Assembly (NCBI GenBank): GCA_006176705.1
Contig: QRFJ01004838.1
Span: forward strand, 81,948 to 145,947
DNA length: 64,000 bases
Direction: 5' to 3'
From: Cocos nucifera
Lineage: Eukaryota; Streptophyta; Magnoliopsida; Arecales; Arecaceae
The position numbers were made by a program, and so were the translations under genes. Positions 1 through 12,114 of the stretch are shown here, one piece after another (positions within the stretch are counted from its first letter, which is position 1; the number at the start of each line of letters is the position of its first letter). The notes beneath the pieces were generated by a model, which saw nothing but the letters and a program-made list of their open reading frames with translations, was not told the origin of the DNA and did no database searches.

Positions 1-264
1 GATAGAGGCCAGGCACTTGCGTGGCTAGATCCAGAACCTTCCGCTGCAACAGGATCATCAACGGGTAATAGGATTACCCAAATCAAGGTAAATTAAATTT
101 GATTTAATTTATCTTATTTTATTTTATTTATTAAAATAATAAGAAATCAGATCTAAAATATCAAGATCTGATTAAGATCAAAGAAAAATTTTTTTTGAAA
201 TATATCTCTTGATCTGATCAGATCTGAACGAACCTGGATCCGAAAAATCAGGATTTTCCCTTCA
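1..264 (+). repeat. A1 5' LTR, 3' end only
   Basis: These bases match 8127-8390, the end of the 3' LTR, with scattered substitutions and small indels. The LTR ends in CCCTTCA at 264, two bases before the primer site. A perfect 14-bp palindrome, GATCTGATCAGATC, lies at 211-224 and recurs in the other A LTRs. Confidence 0.92.
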
Positions 265-2142
265 ACTGGTATCAGAGCCAAGGTTCTAAAAGTGTTTAGA
301 TCTGATTTTAAATTTATTTTAATTAAAAAAATAAAGTGATTTCAGATGTCACATGAGATGTGATCAGATCTGAAATCAGAAAAAATTAAAATTAAATGAT
401 TTGGATCTAAGATTAGAAAATATGCATGACTAGTTCTAAAATAGAATAGTTCTATAGAATAGTCTTGCATGTTTTTGATTTAATCTGATTAAATCATATT
501 TTAGATCTATTTATTTACTATTTTTTGATATTATAATTGTTATAATAACATCTAAAAAATAGCAAATAAAAATTATTTAATTTTAAATATCATATGAGAT
601 ATGATTGATGCATGTCTAGACTAGTTGTAGAATAGTTCTACATAATTGTCTAGATTAGAATTTATTTTGATTAGATCAATTTAAATCTAATTTTTTAGAT
701 TATTATGAGATAATTTAGATCTGAAAATATGCATGATTTGATACATGAGATGTATGCAAAATATGCCATGATTAGATCTAATTTATATATGAGATATATG
801 ATATAGATCTAAAACTATTTTGTAGTATTGCATGTTCCTGATTAAGGCGTTCCTCTTGGCCGTCCGGTCATAAGAACGAAGAAGGGTTTAAAGGCCCTCT
901 CTTCCCATTCGATGGGGTGTTCTTATGATGTGTAGGGGTGCTGCGTGTTCGTCCTTAATCAGAAATCCCAAAACTTACTTTCTGCAAAACCCTAGATCCT
1001 GAAACCCTAGGATTTATTGTGCATATTTTGTTTATGAACCCTACTTAATTAAAAAGAATTAAGATTTATGGAATATTAATTAGGTCTAAAATTGAGAATT
1101 TCAGATCTAAGACATATTCATAATACTGGGTTCGGGCTTGGGTAGCTCAATTAGGTCTAAGCGGTTGATCAAACCGAATCAAGAGTTGGTTAGATGGGAT
1201 CAACAATGCTTAAATTGACCAGCCTAATAGGATTAAGTCTGGGTCAAGATCGAGTCACGATCAAGCAAGACCTAATTAGGCTCAGAGGTTAGAGTCTGGA
1301 TTGTAGGCTAACCCAATTGGTTCTGACTCAACAATTTGGTGTCTAAGGTAAGTTTGGCACATACGACCGACTGGTTTTTAATTGGAAGCTACTCGACCTG
1401 AATGCGTTCTTGTACGAGTTAATGGCATATTCCTTCCACCGGTCTCACTTACCTGGCCATATCTGTTGACACAGTTCTGATCTGAGGTGGTCAATAATCC
1501 GAGCTAACCCATGCCACTAGGTTAGTCATAATTGTTATGACTATGACCAAGTCTAGTTTAATGAGACCTGAATCAATTCTCCCTAAGAAAAGATTAAGTC
1601 TGAGGTCTTCCACCATTGTAGATGTGCGGGCCCTTCCCGGGGTTGATTGTTCTCGGCTGGATACAGTGGCTCAGTTGCACCGGAAAGATGCAACCATGTC
1701 TATTAGGCATTGGATGCTATGGGCTGGAGGATGAGTTGGGCTCAATATTTCGGATACGGTGAGAGACTCAATTAGGAACCCAGTCTATGCAAATGGTGGG
1801 TCTGACTTAACTAAGGAGTGGATCAATATTCCGGATACGGTGAGATTCATGAATTAGAGACCAAGTTTGGGTGCACCATGATTAGAGAATCATTGAACAA
1901 GAGTTGTTCACTCATTGGCTAACCCATCACCAATAACTGTTAGGTGAGGTGATGAGTCAGTTGGTGAGACCGCACCACCCACTAGAAATCATTAATCATG
2001 GAGATTTTCGCATCTCTACAGAGGGAGTGTAGGGATCCGAGAAAATAGTGGGAGCTAATTTGTTTAAAAATAAAATTCCTAAACAAATTGGTCAAGTCAA
2101 AATTACAGTATCTAACTAGAATCTTTGACTCTCTACAGAAAA
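265..2142 (+). other. A1 5' leader with stem-loop array and primer site
   Basis: This is untranslated leader of about 1.9 kb between LTR and gag. The primer binding site TGGTATCAGAGCC (267-279) matches the 3' end of initiator tRNA-Met, as usual in Copia. The leader carries short perfect stem-loops at 349-363, 441-455, 589-605, 626-642, 741-755 and 785-799, with GAG or TAG loops. A splice-donor-like motif, TCTAAGGTAAGT, lies near 1342-1353. A2 repeats the first 930 bp of this leader almost exactly at 63068-64000. No convincing coding sequence is present. Confidence 0.85.
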
Positions 2143-2952
2143 ATGTCTGCGTCCAACCCATTGGCACGTATCCTGGACACACATAGACTGACTGGACCCA
2201 ATTATAAAGATTGGCTCAGGAACTACAAAATAGTTTTGGGTTTCGAGAAGTTAACCCATGTTTTGGACCAGGACCCTCCCACCTTACCAGCCCGTCCATC
2301 CACTTGAACAGAGAGCGTCTCTGGAAAAATGGATAGACGAAGATAATAAGGCCAGATATTACATGTTGGGCTCGATGTCTGATGAGCTCCAGCGCCAACA
2401 TGAAGATATCGGGACTGCTCGCCAAATGTTGGCTCACCTGCAGGAGATGTTTGGTGAACAGAGTCGCGCAGCCAAATATCAAGTCACAAAATGACTTTTT
2501 AAGGCTAAGATGCGTGATGGGCAGTCAGTCCAAGATCACTGTCTGACAATGATCAAGGACATGGAAGAGCTTGAGAAGCTCGGTGTGAAGTTAGGACTTG
2601 GATCCTGCAGAACGATATTATTCTGCAATCCTTGACTGATGCATATGGGCAATTCATCATGAATTACCACATGCATAAACTTCAAAATTCCTTGGCCGAA
2701 TTAATGAATATGCTGGTTACCGCTGAGCTTTCTATGAAAGGTTCTAAAGGCTCAGTTCTTGCTATGGAACGGACTTCTTCCAAAAGAAAGTCTTATGGAA
2801 AGAAAAAGAAGTCTGTGAAAAAGCAAAAGGTGGAAGGATCAAAGAAGAAGAAGGCAGAGCCGAAGAAAAGGCCGATGTCAAAGGAAAGTGTTTCCATTGC
2901 AACAGCGACGGCCATTGGAAGCGGAACTGCCCTACTTACCTGGCCACCCTGA
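2143..2952 (+). pseudogene. gag: A1 gag (Copia type), frameshifted
   Basis: Gag forms the cytoplasmic particle that packages element RNA. The start is the ATG at 2143, which gives MSASNPLARIL and then a Copia gag fold with NYKDWLRN near its N-terminus. The frame shifts near 2290 and hits a TGA near 2492, and the distal part continues in other frames. A lysine-rich stretch (about 2790-2880) precedes a CCHC zinc knuckle, CFHCNSDGHWKRNC (2889-2930), for RNA binding. A frame change follows the knuckle's upstream reading frame. The gene cannot make a full Gag, so this copy is dead unless supplied in trans. Confidence 0.9.
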
Positions 2953-2981
2953 AGAACAAGAAGGAAGGTCCTTCTGGAGGT

Positions 2982-5900
2982 ATGCTCGTTATTGAGTCTA
3001 ACCTTACGGTTTCTTCTGCATCCAGTTGGGTGCTTGACTCTGGTTCTAGTGCTCATCTGTGCACTTCCATGCAGGGTCTTGAGGATAGCAGGAGGCTGAG
3101 GGATGGAGACATGATCCTACGCATCGGTAATGGAGCAAGAGTTGCTGCAGTAGCCGTGGGAACATACCCTCTTCGATTACCATCTGTTTAGACTTAGTTT
3201 TGAAAGACTGTTATTATGTGCCTGCAGCTAGCAGGAATTTGATTTCTGTTTCATGCTTAGCACAAGAAGGCTATGTGATTACCTTCTTTAAGGACCATTG
3301 TAACATTCTTTATGAAAGAAATAAAATTGCAAATGGTTTCCTTATTAATGGTCTTTATCAGCTACATATTGATGTACCTGTTCTAACTATCGAGCAAAAC
3401 GTGAATGCCAAACGACCTAGGGATAGTCCAAACGATAGATATCTATGGCACCTGAGATTAGGTCATATAGCAGAAGATAGGATCAACAAATTGGAGAAAA
3501 ATGGGCTATTGAGTCCATTGACTTTCGAGTCATATCCAACTTGTGAATCTTGTCTTCAAGGCAAAATGACTAAACTCCCTTTTGTTGGACATGGGGAGAG
3601 GGCCACAGATCTCCTTGCCCTAGTACATACTGATGTGTGCGGCCCATTTGATGTGCCGGCTAGAGGCAATTTTGTCTACTTCATTACCTTTACCGATGAT
3701 CTGTCTAGGTATGGGTATGTGTATCTTATGAGACACAAGTCTGAAGCTTTTGAAAAGTTCAAAGAATTCAGACATGAAGTAGAAAAACAAACTGAAAAAA
3801 CCATTAAGGTTCTTCGATCAGATCGAGGAGGTGAATACCTTAGCCGAAATTCCTAGACTATCTCAAGAAAAATGGCATAGTCTCTCAATGGACTCCACCA
3901 GGAACACCTCAACTCAACGGGGTTTCAGAATGGAGAAATCGGACTCTATTGGATATGGTTCGATCCATGATGAGCTTCACAGACCTCCCTGATTTTCTTT
4001 GGGGACATTCATTGTTAACTTCAATTTATCTACTGAATAGGGTTCCCTCTAAAACCGTTCCTACCACACCGTATGAGATATGGCACGGTAAGAAACCAAG
4101 TCTGAGTCATCTCAGAATTTGGGGTTGTCCGGCTCATGTCAAAAGACAACAAGCGGACAAGTTAGAGTTTAGGTCCTTTAGAGCTCGATTCATAGGATAT
4201 CCTAAAGAGTCATTAGGATACTATTTCTACATTCCAGAAGACCACAATGTGATTGTGAGTCGACATGCCATCTTTCTTGAAAAATAGTTTATTCAAGATA
4301 GCGGCATTGGAAAGCAGATTAAGCTTGATGAGAAAGTCTCACAAGTACAACGAGCTAAGGACCAATTGGAACCAAATCAGGTTGAGCCAATAAGAACACT
4401 ACCTCCTCCACCTCGTAGATCGGAAAGAGTTTTCCCATCCCCCTGAAAGATACTTAGGTATTATTTCAGAGGAAGTAGAGAAAATGTTCCTCGTAGGTAA
4501 TGGTGCTCATGGTGATGATCCCAAAACCTACAACGAGGCGATATCAGATATCGACTCCGAGAAATGGCTAGAGGCAATGCAGTCAGAAATTGACTCGATG
4601 CACTCAAACCAAGTCTGGACCTTGGTAGATCCACCAGAAGGTATAGTACCTATTGGGTGTAAATGGATCTTCAAGAGAAAGATTGGTGCAGATGGGAATG
4701 TGGAGACATTCAAGGCTAGACTAGTGGCAAAAGGTTATAGTCAACGCGAAGGCATTGACTATCAGGATACCTTTTCCCCAGTGGCTATGCTAAAATCCAT
4801 CCGCACATTGCTTGCCGTTGCAGCCTATTTTGATTATGAAATATGGCAAATGGACGTGAAAACGGCATTCTTAAATGGATATCTTGAGGAAGATATCTAT
4901 ATGGAACAGCCGCTAGGTTTCACATCCAGTGATACTGATCACAAGGTTTGCAAGCTGCAAAGGTCCATATATGGACTTAAGCAAGCATCTCGGAGCTGGA
5001 ACACTCATTTCAATGATGTGATCAAAAAGTTTGGTTTCATCAAAAATGAAGAGGAACCATGTGTTTTCAAAAAGGTCAGTGGGAGCGCTGTTGTCTTCCT
5101 CGTATTGTACGTGGATGACATCCTCCTTATTGGGAATGATATTCCCATGTTGACATCAGTCAAATTATGGTTGTCCAAGGAATTCTCCATGAAAGACCTA
5201 GGTGAAGCATCCTTTATTCTAGGAATTAAGGTCTATAGGGATAGACCGAATAGGATGCTAGGACTTTCACAGAAGATGTACATAGAGAAAGTACTAAAGA
5301 GGTTTAGTATGGAAAACTCTAAGAGGGGATTAATACCCTTCAGACATGGTATTCATCTTTCCAAGAAGATGTGCCCTAGCACACCTGAGGAAATAGAACG
5401 CATGAGCAAGATCCCTTATGCTTCTGCAATAGGGAGCCTCATGTATGCCATGCTATGTACACGACCTGATATAGCCCATGCTGTGAGTGTCACAAGCAGA
5501 TATCAGTCAAATCCAGGTGAAGAACACTGGACTTCTGTGAAATGTATCCTTAAGTACTTGAGAAGAACTAAGGATATGATGTTGGTCTTTGGTAATGGAG
5601 AACTCCAAGTCCAGGGATACACAGACTCGGATTTCATGTCCGATATAGATGATCGAAAGTCGACATCTGGGAGTCTGTTTGTGTGCAATGGTGGTGCTGT
5701 CAGCTGGAAGAGTTCCAAGCAAACTGGTGATAGCAGATTCCACCATGGAAGCAGAATATATCGCTGCATCAGAGGCTGCGAAGGAAGCATTCTGGTACAA
5801 GAAGTTTGCTGCAGAAATTGGAGTAATGCCATCAGATGCCATTCCTCTATACTGCGACAACAATGGCGCCATAGCCCTTGCTAAGGAGCCGAGGTCTCAC

Positions 5901-6089
5901 CAGAAATCCAAGCACATTGAGCGGCGATACCACCTCATCCGCGATTACCTCGAGAAGGGTTACGTCGAGGTCAAGAGAGTCAACTCCACAGATAATGTGG
6001 CAGACCCACTTACAAAGCCGTTGGGCCAGCAGAAGATCGAAGCCCACCTTGAGAAGATGGGACTTAGACTTGTAGCCAATTGGCTTTAG
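2982..6089 (+). pseudogene. pol: A1 pol: protease, integrase, RT, RNase H with frameshifts
   Basis: Protease shows WVLDSGSSAHLC near 3030, with the catalytic Asp in DSG. Pre-integrase and integrase follow (about 3200-4290), with zinc-finger His/Cys residues around LRLGH and CESCLQGK. The catalytic Asp lies in VHTDVCGP, a second in RSDRGGEY, and the Glu after a frame break near 3855. RT spans about 4500-5480, with MDVKTAFLNG and the active-site box YVDD at 5108-5119. RNase H begins GYTDSDF near 5615; its frame shifts near 5735 and it continues through STMEAEYIAA and KHIERRYHLI to a stop at 6089. Breaks occur near 3189, 3855, 4287 and 5735. Among the A copies here its reading frames are the best preserved. 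Confidence 0.93.
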
Positions 6090-6103
6090 GACAAGTGGGA
6101 GAT
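6089..6103 (+). other. A1 polypurine tract
   Basis: The purine-rich run ACAAGTGGGAGAT lies directly before the 3' LTR start TGTTAGATATATG at 6104. It is the expected primer for plus-strand DNA synthesis and fixes the LTR boundary. Confidence 0.85.
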
Positions 6104-8390
6104 TGTTAGATATATGTGCCCTAGAAGCCAGAATTGGCTGACACTTGTAATACACTTCTAGGGGCAAAATTATAATTTTGACTAATAATCAATAAAATGG
6201 GTTATTTTCTATCACATATGTGTATTTAGTGTCTGTGATACATCCTTTGAGTTAATGGTAATGATAATTCATATTTTCAAGAGTTGAAAATTTAAGACAT
6301 GAATAATCATTATTAACTCATAAAATGCTCCCGACCATAGGATCATCACGAGGATGGTGATTGATCCGGAAGGTTGGTGTACAATCGCTTCTCTTTAGTA
6401 GATGAGTCTTGAGTCTACGGTGTGGAGACACCGGAGCGAGAGTACAGGTACTCGTTAGAGAACGAGGGCACTGAGCGTGACCACCTCGAGTAGTCATTAG
6501 GGAAGTCTACCTTCTCGTCAATGACTGACTCGATGCTGCAGTAGTGTGTCTGGTTCTTTGACCTGAGATGCATCGGCAGTTCACCTTGAGGGTGTTATAG
6601 TTTGACTACACCATTACTCGGTCTCCTAGCCATATGGAACCCTGAGGTGTATGTTGGCTATAGCATGTTCATTGTAGGAACTGGATTGCATCAAGATGGA
6701 ATCTATCTACCTCGGTGGTAGAGGAGCAGCCCTATGATGATCATGAGAATCAAGTCCAGAAGCCCATGGCCATGGCAGAGTGAAATAATAGAAAGAGTTT
6801 CTATTTAGATTTTCACATTGGACTCGAATCGAATGATTACATCATATGACAGAGACTAGGGTTTGACGAGTTCACCTTAACCCTAATCTGATCGGGGCTC
6901 AAGATAGAAGAACTTAATCACACAGGTAGCTGCACCAAGAGGTTCGCATTCAGCTCTGATGGGTTGCCACCATATACTGCTAGGTGTCACTGGTGGATTT
7001 TGGGAGCAATTAGAATGATTTAGATGATCGATCATTCTAGCTGTTCGAATCAGAAGAGTTCTGATCCATCGAAAGGAGTTTCGATGATGTCGATGATAGA
7101 GATCATGACATATCCCATTACCATACAGAACTGAACCTAACTGGGTCACACAAACAAGGGTTTGAATCTGGTGATCATCAATTGAACTGATCTAGTTCAA
7201 TTGATCTGAATGAGATTCAATTAGGTTCAAGAAAATCGTGCTAGCACTCGATTGAACCTAACGTTCTTCTTTTACTATCATAAATAAGTTGTCCTGACTG
7301 AGCCAAAGGAGTTTGTGCTCAATCAGAGGCCTTCATATGGTCTGACTGGAGGTTGTCCAAGTCAGAAAAGGTTGTCTTATTTTGTAAGACATTACCTGCC
7401 ATTTTTGGTCACCTGCCATTTCTTGTTCTTTGACTTTGGTCAAAAGTCTACCTTTGACTGGTCAAATGTTGACCATTGACACTTTGACTTTTGACCACAT
7501 GTCATGCACCTATTGGAGAGCTGGTGGGGGCCTGTCCCCCTGCCAGAACCTGGCAAGGAGAGGGCGCACGCCACCCTTGGCGTGTGCCCAAGTTGGAGGC
7601 GCCTAGGAGTCCCTTGTTGGACAAGGACTCCATCTCCTTTTTGGATTCCAATTAGAGTTCTCCTAAGAACCAACTTTGACTGGTCTTAGGCACCCTCTAA
7701 GGAGGAATCCAGGGGACTCTATTCCCACCAATCAGATTTAGATCTGATTTCACAAAGGGTTGTGATTGGTTGGGAAGAAGAGGAGTTGGATCACAGCTTA
7801 GTCTATAAATAAGACCCTGCGCCCAACTCAATTGTGATTGGAATTGAAGAAATTTCCCCATGCCCCAAGGCTGCCTCTCCCCTCTTCCTCCATGCCAAAT
7901 CCACCTTCTCCCTCTCCTCTCCACGTCCAAAAGGAGTTTTGGACCTTGGTTGGTGCGATTCCAGATCAAGAAAGGCGACTGAAAAGCTAAGAAGGCTGCG
8001 CTGCTGCAAAGGACGACTGCTGATCTTCAAAAGAGTTTTGAAGATCCTCCAGATCAGATCCAGATCTAATTTTTGGAGACGTGATAGAGAAGAAGAGGAT
8101 CTCCAGATCCAACCCGAGTGGATACCGGTAGAGGCCAGGCACTTGCGTGGCTAGATCCAGAACCTTCCGCTGCTTATAGGATCATCAACAGGGTAATAGG
8201 ATTACCCACTTCAAGGTAAATTAAATTTGATTTAATTTATCTAATTTTATTTTAATTTATTAAAATAATAAGAAATCAGATCTGAAAATATCTTAGATCT
8301 GATTAGGATCAAAGAAAAAAATTTTTGAAATATATCTCTTGATCTGATCAGATCTGAACGAACCTGATCTGAAAATCAGGATTTTCTTCA
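6104..8390 (+). repeat. A1 3' LTR, complete
   Basis: The LTR is 2287 bp long, from TGTTAGATATATG to ATTTTCTTCA. A2 has a near-identical LTR at 60786-63067, and A3 has diverged, inverted copies at 22665-24573 and 30290-32574. Antisense open frames inside it (for example 6883-7149) are not conserved in A3 and are probably chance. Confidence 0.93.
7804..7811 (+). promoter_or_regulatory. TATA box of A LTR
   Basis: TATAAATA sits in CTATAAATAAGACC, about 590 bp before the LTR end, and is conserved in A2 at 62477-62484. Transcription of the element probably starts about 30 bp downstream. Confidence 0.7.
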
Positions 8391-10530
8391 TAATAGCTCA
8401 AATGTCAGATCGATTCATTTTAATCATTGGCATGCTATTCATAGTTGCAAGTTTATTTATTTTATAACAATATTTTAATTTTATAAAATTTAAATTATAA
8501 ACTTATTTTCTGCAAAATTCTAGATTCAAAATCTTAGGACATGATCTAAATATTGAAACAAATCAGATCTAAAACCATGAATTAAATGTGATTCAATATA
8601 AATTATTTATACTTTGAAAATATTTTAAATGATGAAATCAAAAATTAGTTCTGAGGATCCGAACCTTAACCCATCAATCTTGAACTTAATTGAGAATTAA
8701 GTGATTATTTAGGATCTAGGTTTATGATTTGAAGATCCTAAGATAATTTAGTCATTAACTGGGTTAGACCTAGGGTTAGATTAAATATGGACTAAGCTAA
8801 GAAATTGATCAAACCTAATTAATAATTAATTAGGATTAGGTCATTTTATTTCTATAGATCAATTCAATAGTTGTAGTTGATCAAAGTCCATACATCTAAC
8901 AAATGGATACTGATTGTGTCTCAGAGGTCGAGCTTGAGTCTTTGGCAGATCAAATCAAAACTGATAAATTGATTGGTGTCTAAGATAAGTATGGCATTTT
9001 CAGATCGATGGTTTTTAATAGGCAGCTTGCTTACTTAGCCATTTCTAATGGTGTCTAAGGCAAGCTTTGGCAAAACCCTCCCATCGATCTCACCTGGTCA
9101 ATGTGGTTAATCAGCTTTTGATTAGGTTGCTCATTGACTCGTGGTAACCCATGTCACATAGAAAATCAGTGAGATTTATTTTATTTAGTGAGATTGATCT
9201 TGGTTCTCGTGGACCGAAATTAATTTTAGTCCTCATCAATGACTTGAGAAGTCAGTAGGAGAATTTGACTTAGTGAAGTCAGTGGGAGTAAATTAGTTCA
9301 TGTCTTCTCTATCCTTAAATCATAAATAAATTTAAATATTCTAAATTATTAGATCCTTAAAATGATAAAGTTATGAAGATAAATGAGTCATAGTCTCTTA
9401 TTAAGGTGTTTGATAATGGGTCCAATAGTCTAGGTGGATATTGGAGGCGCCTTATACCTGATGTTCATCAAGATATTGGAATTATCATTCATCATATGAT
9501 GATTAGGTCACACTCTCTGAATGATGATCAGATTAGCCAGAGCTTTCCTCGGATCTGGTCATCATTCATTTGATCATCAAACTCTATCATGTTAATGGTT
9601 GAACCTAACCGGGACTTTCAGTGGAGGTGCCTTATTTCTATTGAAGAGGACTCTAGGGCAAAACTAAATTACTAGAAATTATTTGGAGAAATAATTGGTT
9701 GAGAACCTACCCATTGGTACACATAGGTTAGCCTGAGCTTTCCTCAAGCCCGTATGCAGTTTATGTGGATTCTAGTACCTACTAGCGAATTAAAGTAATT
9801 TCTCGAATTGGATGTAGAGGCTATCAATTCGTACAAATAGTGGAAGAATCTTTAGAGTAAAATCCAAGTCTTTAGGCTTAAAATAATTCATATACAATAG
9901 GTCTATATTCTCTTTTCTTAGATTAAGGCTAAAACCTAATTGCTCCAATCACTGTCAGATAGTGATGTATTTATAGGATCCAATTTTGATAATTAGTATC
10001 AGAAGTTGAATTTGGTTCAGTAGCAAGAAAAAGTTTCATGCTAGGGTTTCCAAGTCTAGTTAGAAACAAAATATCTAAGGTTAACCAAATCAGGCAGAGT
10101 GCTTCTACTGTTAGAAGCAAGATCATAGGAAGAAGAATTGTCTTGCTTTTCTTGACCTCAATAGGCTGAATAAGAGAAAAAAATAAGGAGTTGCTCATCA
10201 AGGATATTATATGATAACATCTTGGAATTTCTCTATTTATGATTCTACTATCTAGGTATTAGATACCGGTCATCTTATGCAATTTATTGTAAGGACTAAA
10301 AGTAAGAAAAAATTTTTAAAAATGGAGAAAAATTTTTAAAAGTTGGGGATGAAAGTCTTGTTCCAATCCTAGCTTTAAGAATTGTCGAGCTAATTTTCAA
10401 TACAAAGGATGTCATTTTGAGTGATTGTCATTATTATCCATTGTTTATGAGAAATGTGATCTCTGTTGGCTTTTCTGGCTAGAGATGGTTATCATTTATC
10501 AATAAAGAAAGATTATTATGATATTATTAT
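8391..10530 (+). mobile_element. B1: Copia fragment, leader to protease
   Basis: This stretch lines up with B2 at about 59040-60785 and continues past it. Its 5' part lies left of A1, outside the window. The piece is mostly AT-rich leader, then a degenerate zinc knuckle and protease. It ends where the C4 LTR begins with TGTTGG at 10531, after bases that encode SIKKDYYDII, a match to the same region of B3. Confidence 0.85.
9990..10530 (+). pseudogene. B1 gag-pol remnant: zinc knuckle and protease start
   Basis: A decayed CCHC knuckle is readable near 10098-10150 (CFYC, stop, KQDHRKKNC). It is followed near 10255-10275 by VLDTG, the protease active-site motif. The end of the pre-integrase region (HLSIKKDYYDII) runs up to the C4 insertion. 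Stops and frameshifts are frequent. As in B2 and B3, the leader joins the zinc knuckle with only about 150 bp between, and the capsid part of Gag is missing. Confidence 0.75.
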
Positions 10531-11998
10531 TGTTGGTGATAAATTCGCTCATGCCAAAGTTTGGTAAGATGCCCAACCTCGAAGCGATCCCATCTGATGG
10601 TGGTGCCCACGATCGAACTTCAATCAACCTATATTCCTGCTCCAGCTCATTCTGGGATGGCCGACCTCCAACTTGTGTTTGCCGAACGACCTTCTCGACT
10701 GCAATTATTAACTCTCTCAATTAGCTACAGAATCCACAAGACATACAGGACTTCATGTGGACGAGCTTGAACAGTGAAAGTAGTTGTCTTTCAATAGATC
10801 AAGTATTTGGCTAAGTATTCGATCCCTGCGTAGTCCATCTCGACCGATCCTGAAGTTGACTAAACTCCTTTCGGTCGAACTCCTAGCAGAACAGCGAAGA
10901 ACTCCTTCTACAACTGAATTTACAAGTGATAGAACTCCTTTCCAACCGAATCTTCTTCAAACCAAATCTCACCATTACAATGGATATGTCAAGAATTTCG
11001 AACTAGCAGAGCTTCTCTTCAAATGAACTTCTACACCTTGCTGTAAGTGGCAAGTCTTAGCATTTCTACGTCAAGAACCTTAGGTGTGCAAGCCAGAGTT
11101 AGCAAAAGGACCTCATCATCAAAGTAAGTCCAAACTTCTTCCTAAAGAGCCTAGCCACAGTCCTAAATCGGTGAATCCACCATCCTTTTCAACCTTCAAC
11201 CTAGAACAATTATCCACTTGCAGATGACCTTGAAGATAGCTGAATTTCAGAGGAGTAGTTGAGACTCACCAGTGTTCTGATTATGTTCACCTATCCCAGC
11301 TACTAGCCAACTCCTGATTATTATTGATCCAGACGAACTCTTTCCAGATGAGTTTCTTTCGGTCACCAAGCGAACTCCTTCCAGTCGAACTTCTTTCAGT
11401 CGATCTCATTTTAATGGTTGAACTAACCACCTTATATTCTGAACATTGATTGAGCAGACTTAAATAGCAGAAGAACTTCGTCATCTACACAAGTTCAACT
11501 TCCAACTCAGCAAATAACCGCCAACCTGCGGACAATCTCGAAAATGGCCGAACCTCTCCAGAACTACTGGGATGCAGAGTTCTTCACTGTTAACAATTTG
11601 CTCATAGGCATAACAGTTTTGATCGAACTATAGCTATTAATCTCCAATGAACTTGCAAGTCACGACAACGGACACCATCCTCCGTAATAAACTTCACGTG
11701 GTCCTAAACGGCCCACTAACAGGCAGTTATGGCTGTCACCATCAGTTTGTTTAAACTCTGCCTATATAAGAAATCCTCCAAATATGTTTTTTCTCCAAGC
11801 TCTCATACTCAGCTCAAAACTCTGCTAAAATTCTTCTGAGTGCTCCATTTTTATTGATCCAAGAGCTGACTTGACTGTCGGAGGATTCTATCGGAGCCAC
11901 CCCCACCTTAGATTCGAACTTATTTTACAGATTCCGATGGCAACCTCGTCTTCTCCAACTCTAGCTCTTTTCAGAGTCTGCAAATTTTTACATCAACA
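10531..11998 (+). repeat. C4 5' LTR
   Basis: The LTR is 1468 bp, from TGTTGG to CAACA. It contains imperfect repeats built around GAACTCCTTC and related words, as in the C2 LTR. The primer site (from 12001) lies two bases after the LTR. Confidence 0.85.
11763..11770 (+). promoter_or_regulatory. TATA box of C4 LTR
   Basis: TATATAAG lies in CCTATATAAGAAATCC, about 230 bp before the LTR end, the same relative place as in C1, C2 and C3. Confidence 0.65.
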
Positions 11999-12114
11999 AA
12001 TTGGTGCTAGAAAGAGGGCACCTAATCCCTTGTTCTTAAAGGAGTGCTTGGTCAAGTGGAGATCCCCTCGTCCTCTAGTTTCTTCTACTTATCTTCTCCG
12101 ATCTACTCTACAAG

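Larger units (their letters stand above)
1..8390 (+). mobile_element. A1: Copia LTR retrotransposon, 5' LTR cut by window edge
   Basis: Only the last 264 bp of the 5' LTR are present, followed by primer site, long leader, degenerate gag and pol, polypurine tract and a complete 3' LTR (6104-8390). Domain order is gag, protease, integrase, reverse transcriptase, RNase H, which defines Copia (Ty1 type). The long LTR and RT motifs resemble the Tork/Angela group, but I cannot assign a lineage by eye. The 3' flank begins TAATA; the matching 5' flank lies outside the window. The element sits inside the leader of B1, because bases after 8390 match the B2 leader from about 59040 onward. Confidence 0.93.

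Noticed and set aside
1537..1734. Open frame in the A1 leader with a counterpart in A3 (28819-29115)
   Set aside because: The two translations differ at about ten residues, nearly all amino-acid changing, and end differently, so no coding constraint is visible.
6883..7149. Antisense open frame in the A1 LTR, shared with A2 (61557-61823)
   Set aside because: It is shared because the two LTRs are nearly identical. It is broken in A3, and no domain is recognised.
8391..8396. TAATAG after A1 resembles AATAG before A2
   Set aside because: They belong to different insertions 52 kb apart and in the wrong order to be one target duplication. A 5-base match is easily chance.
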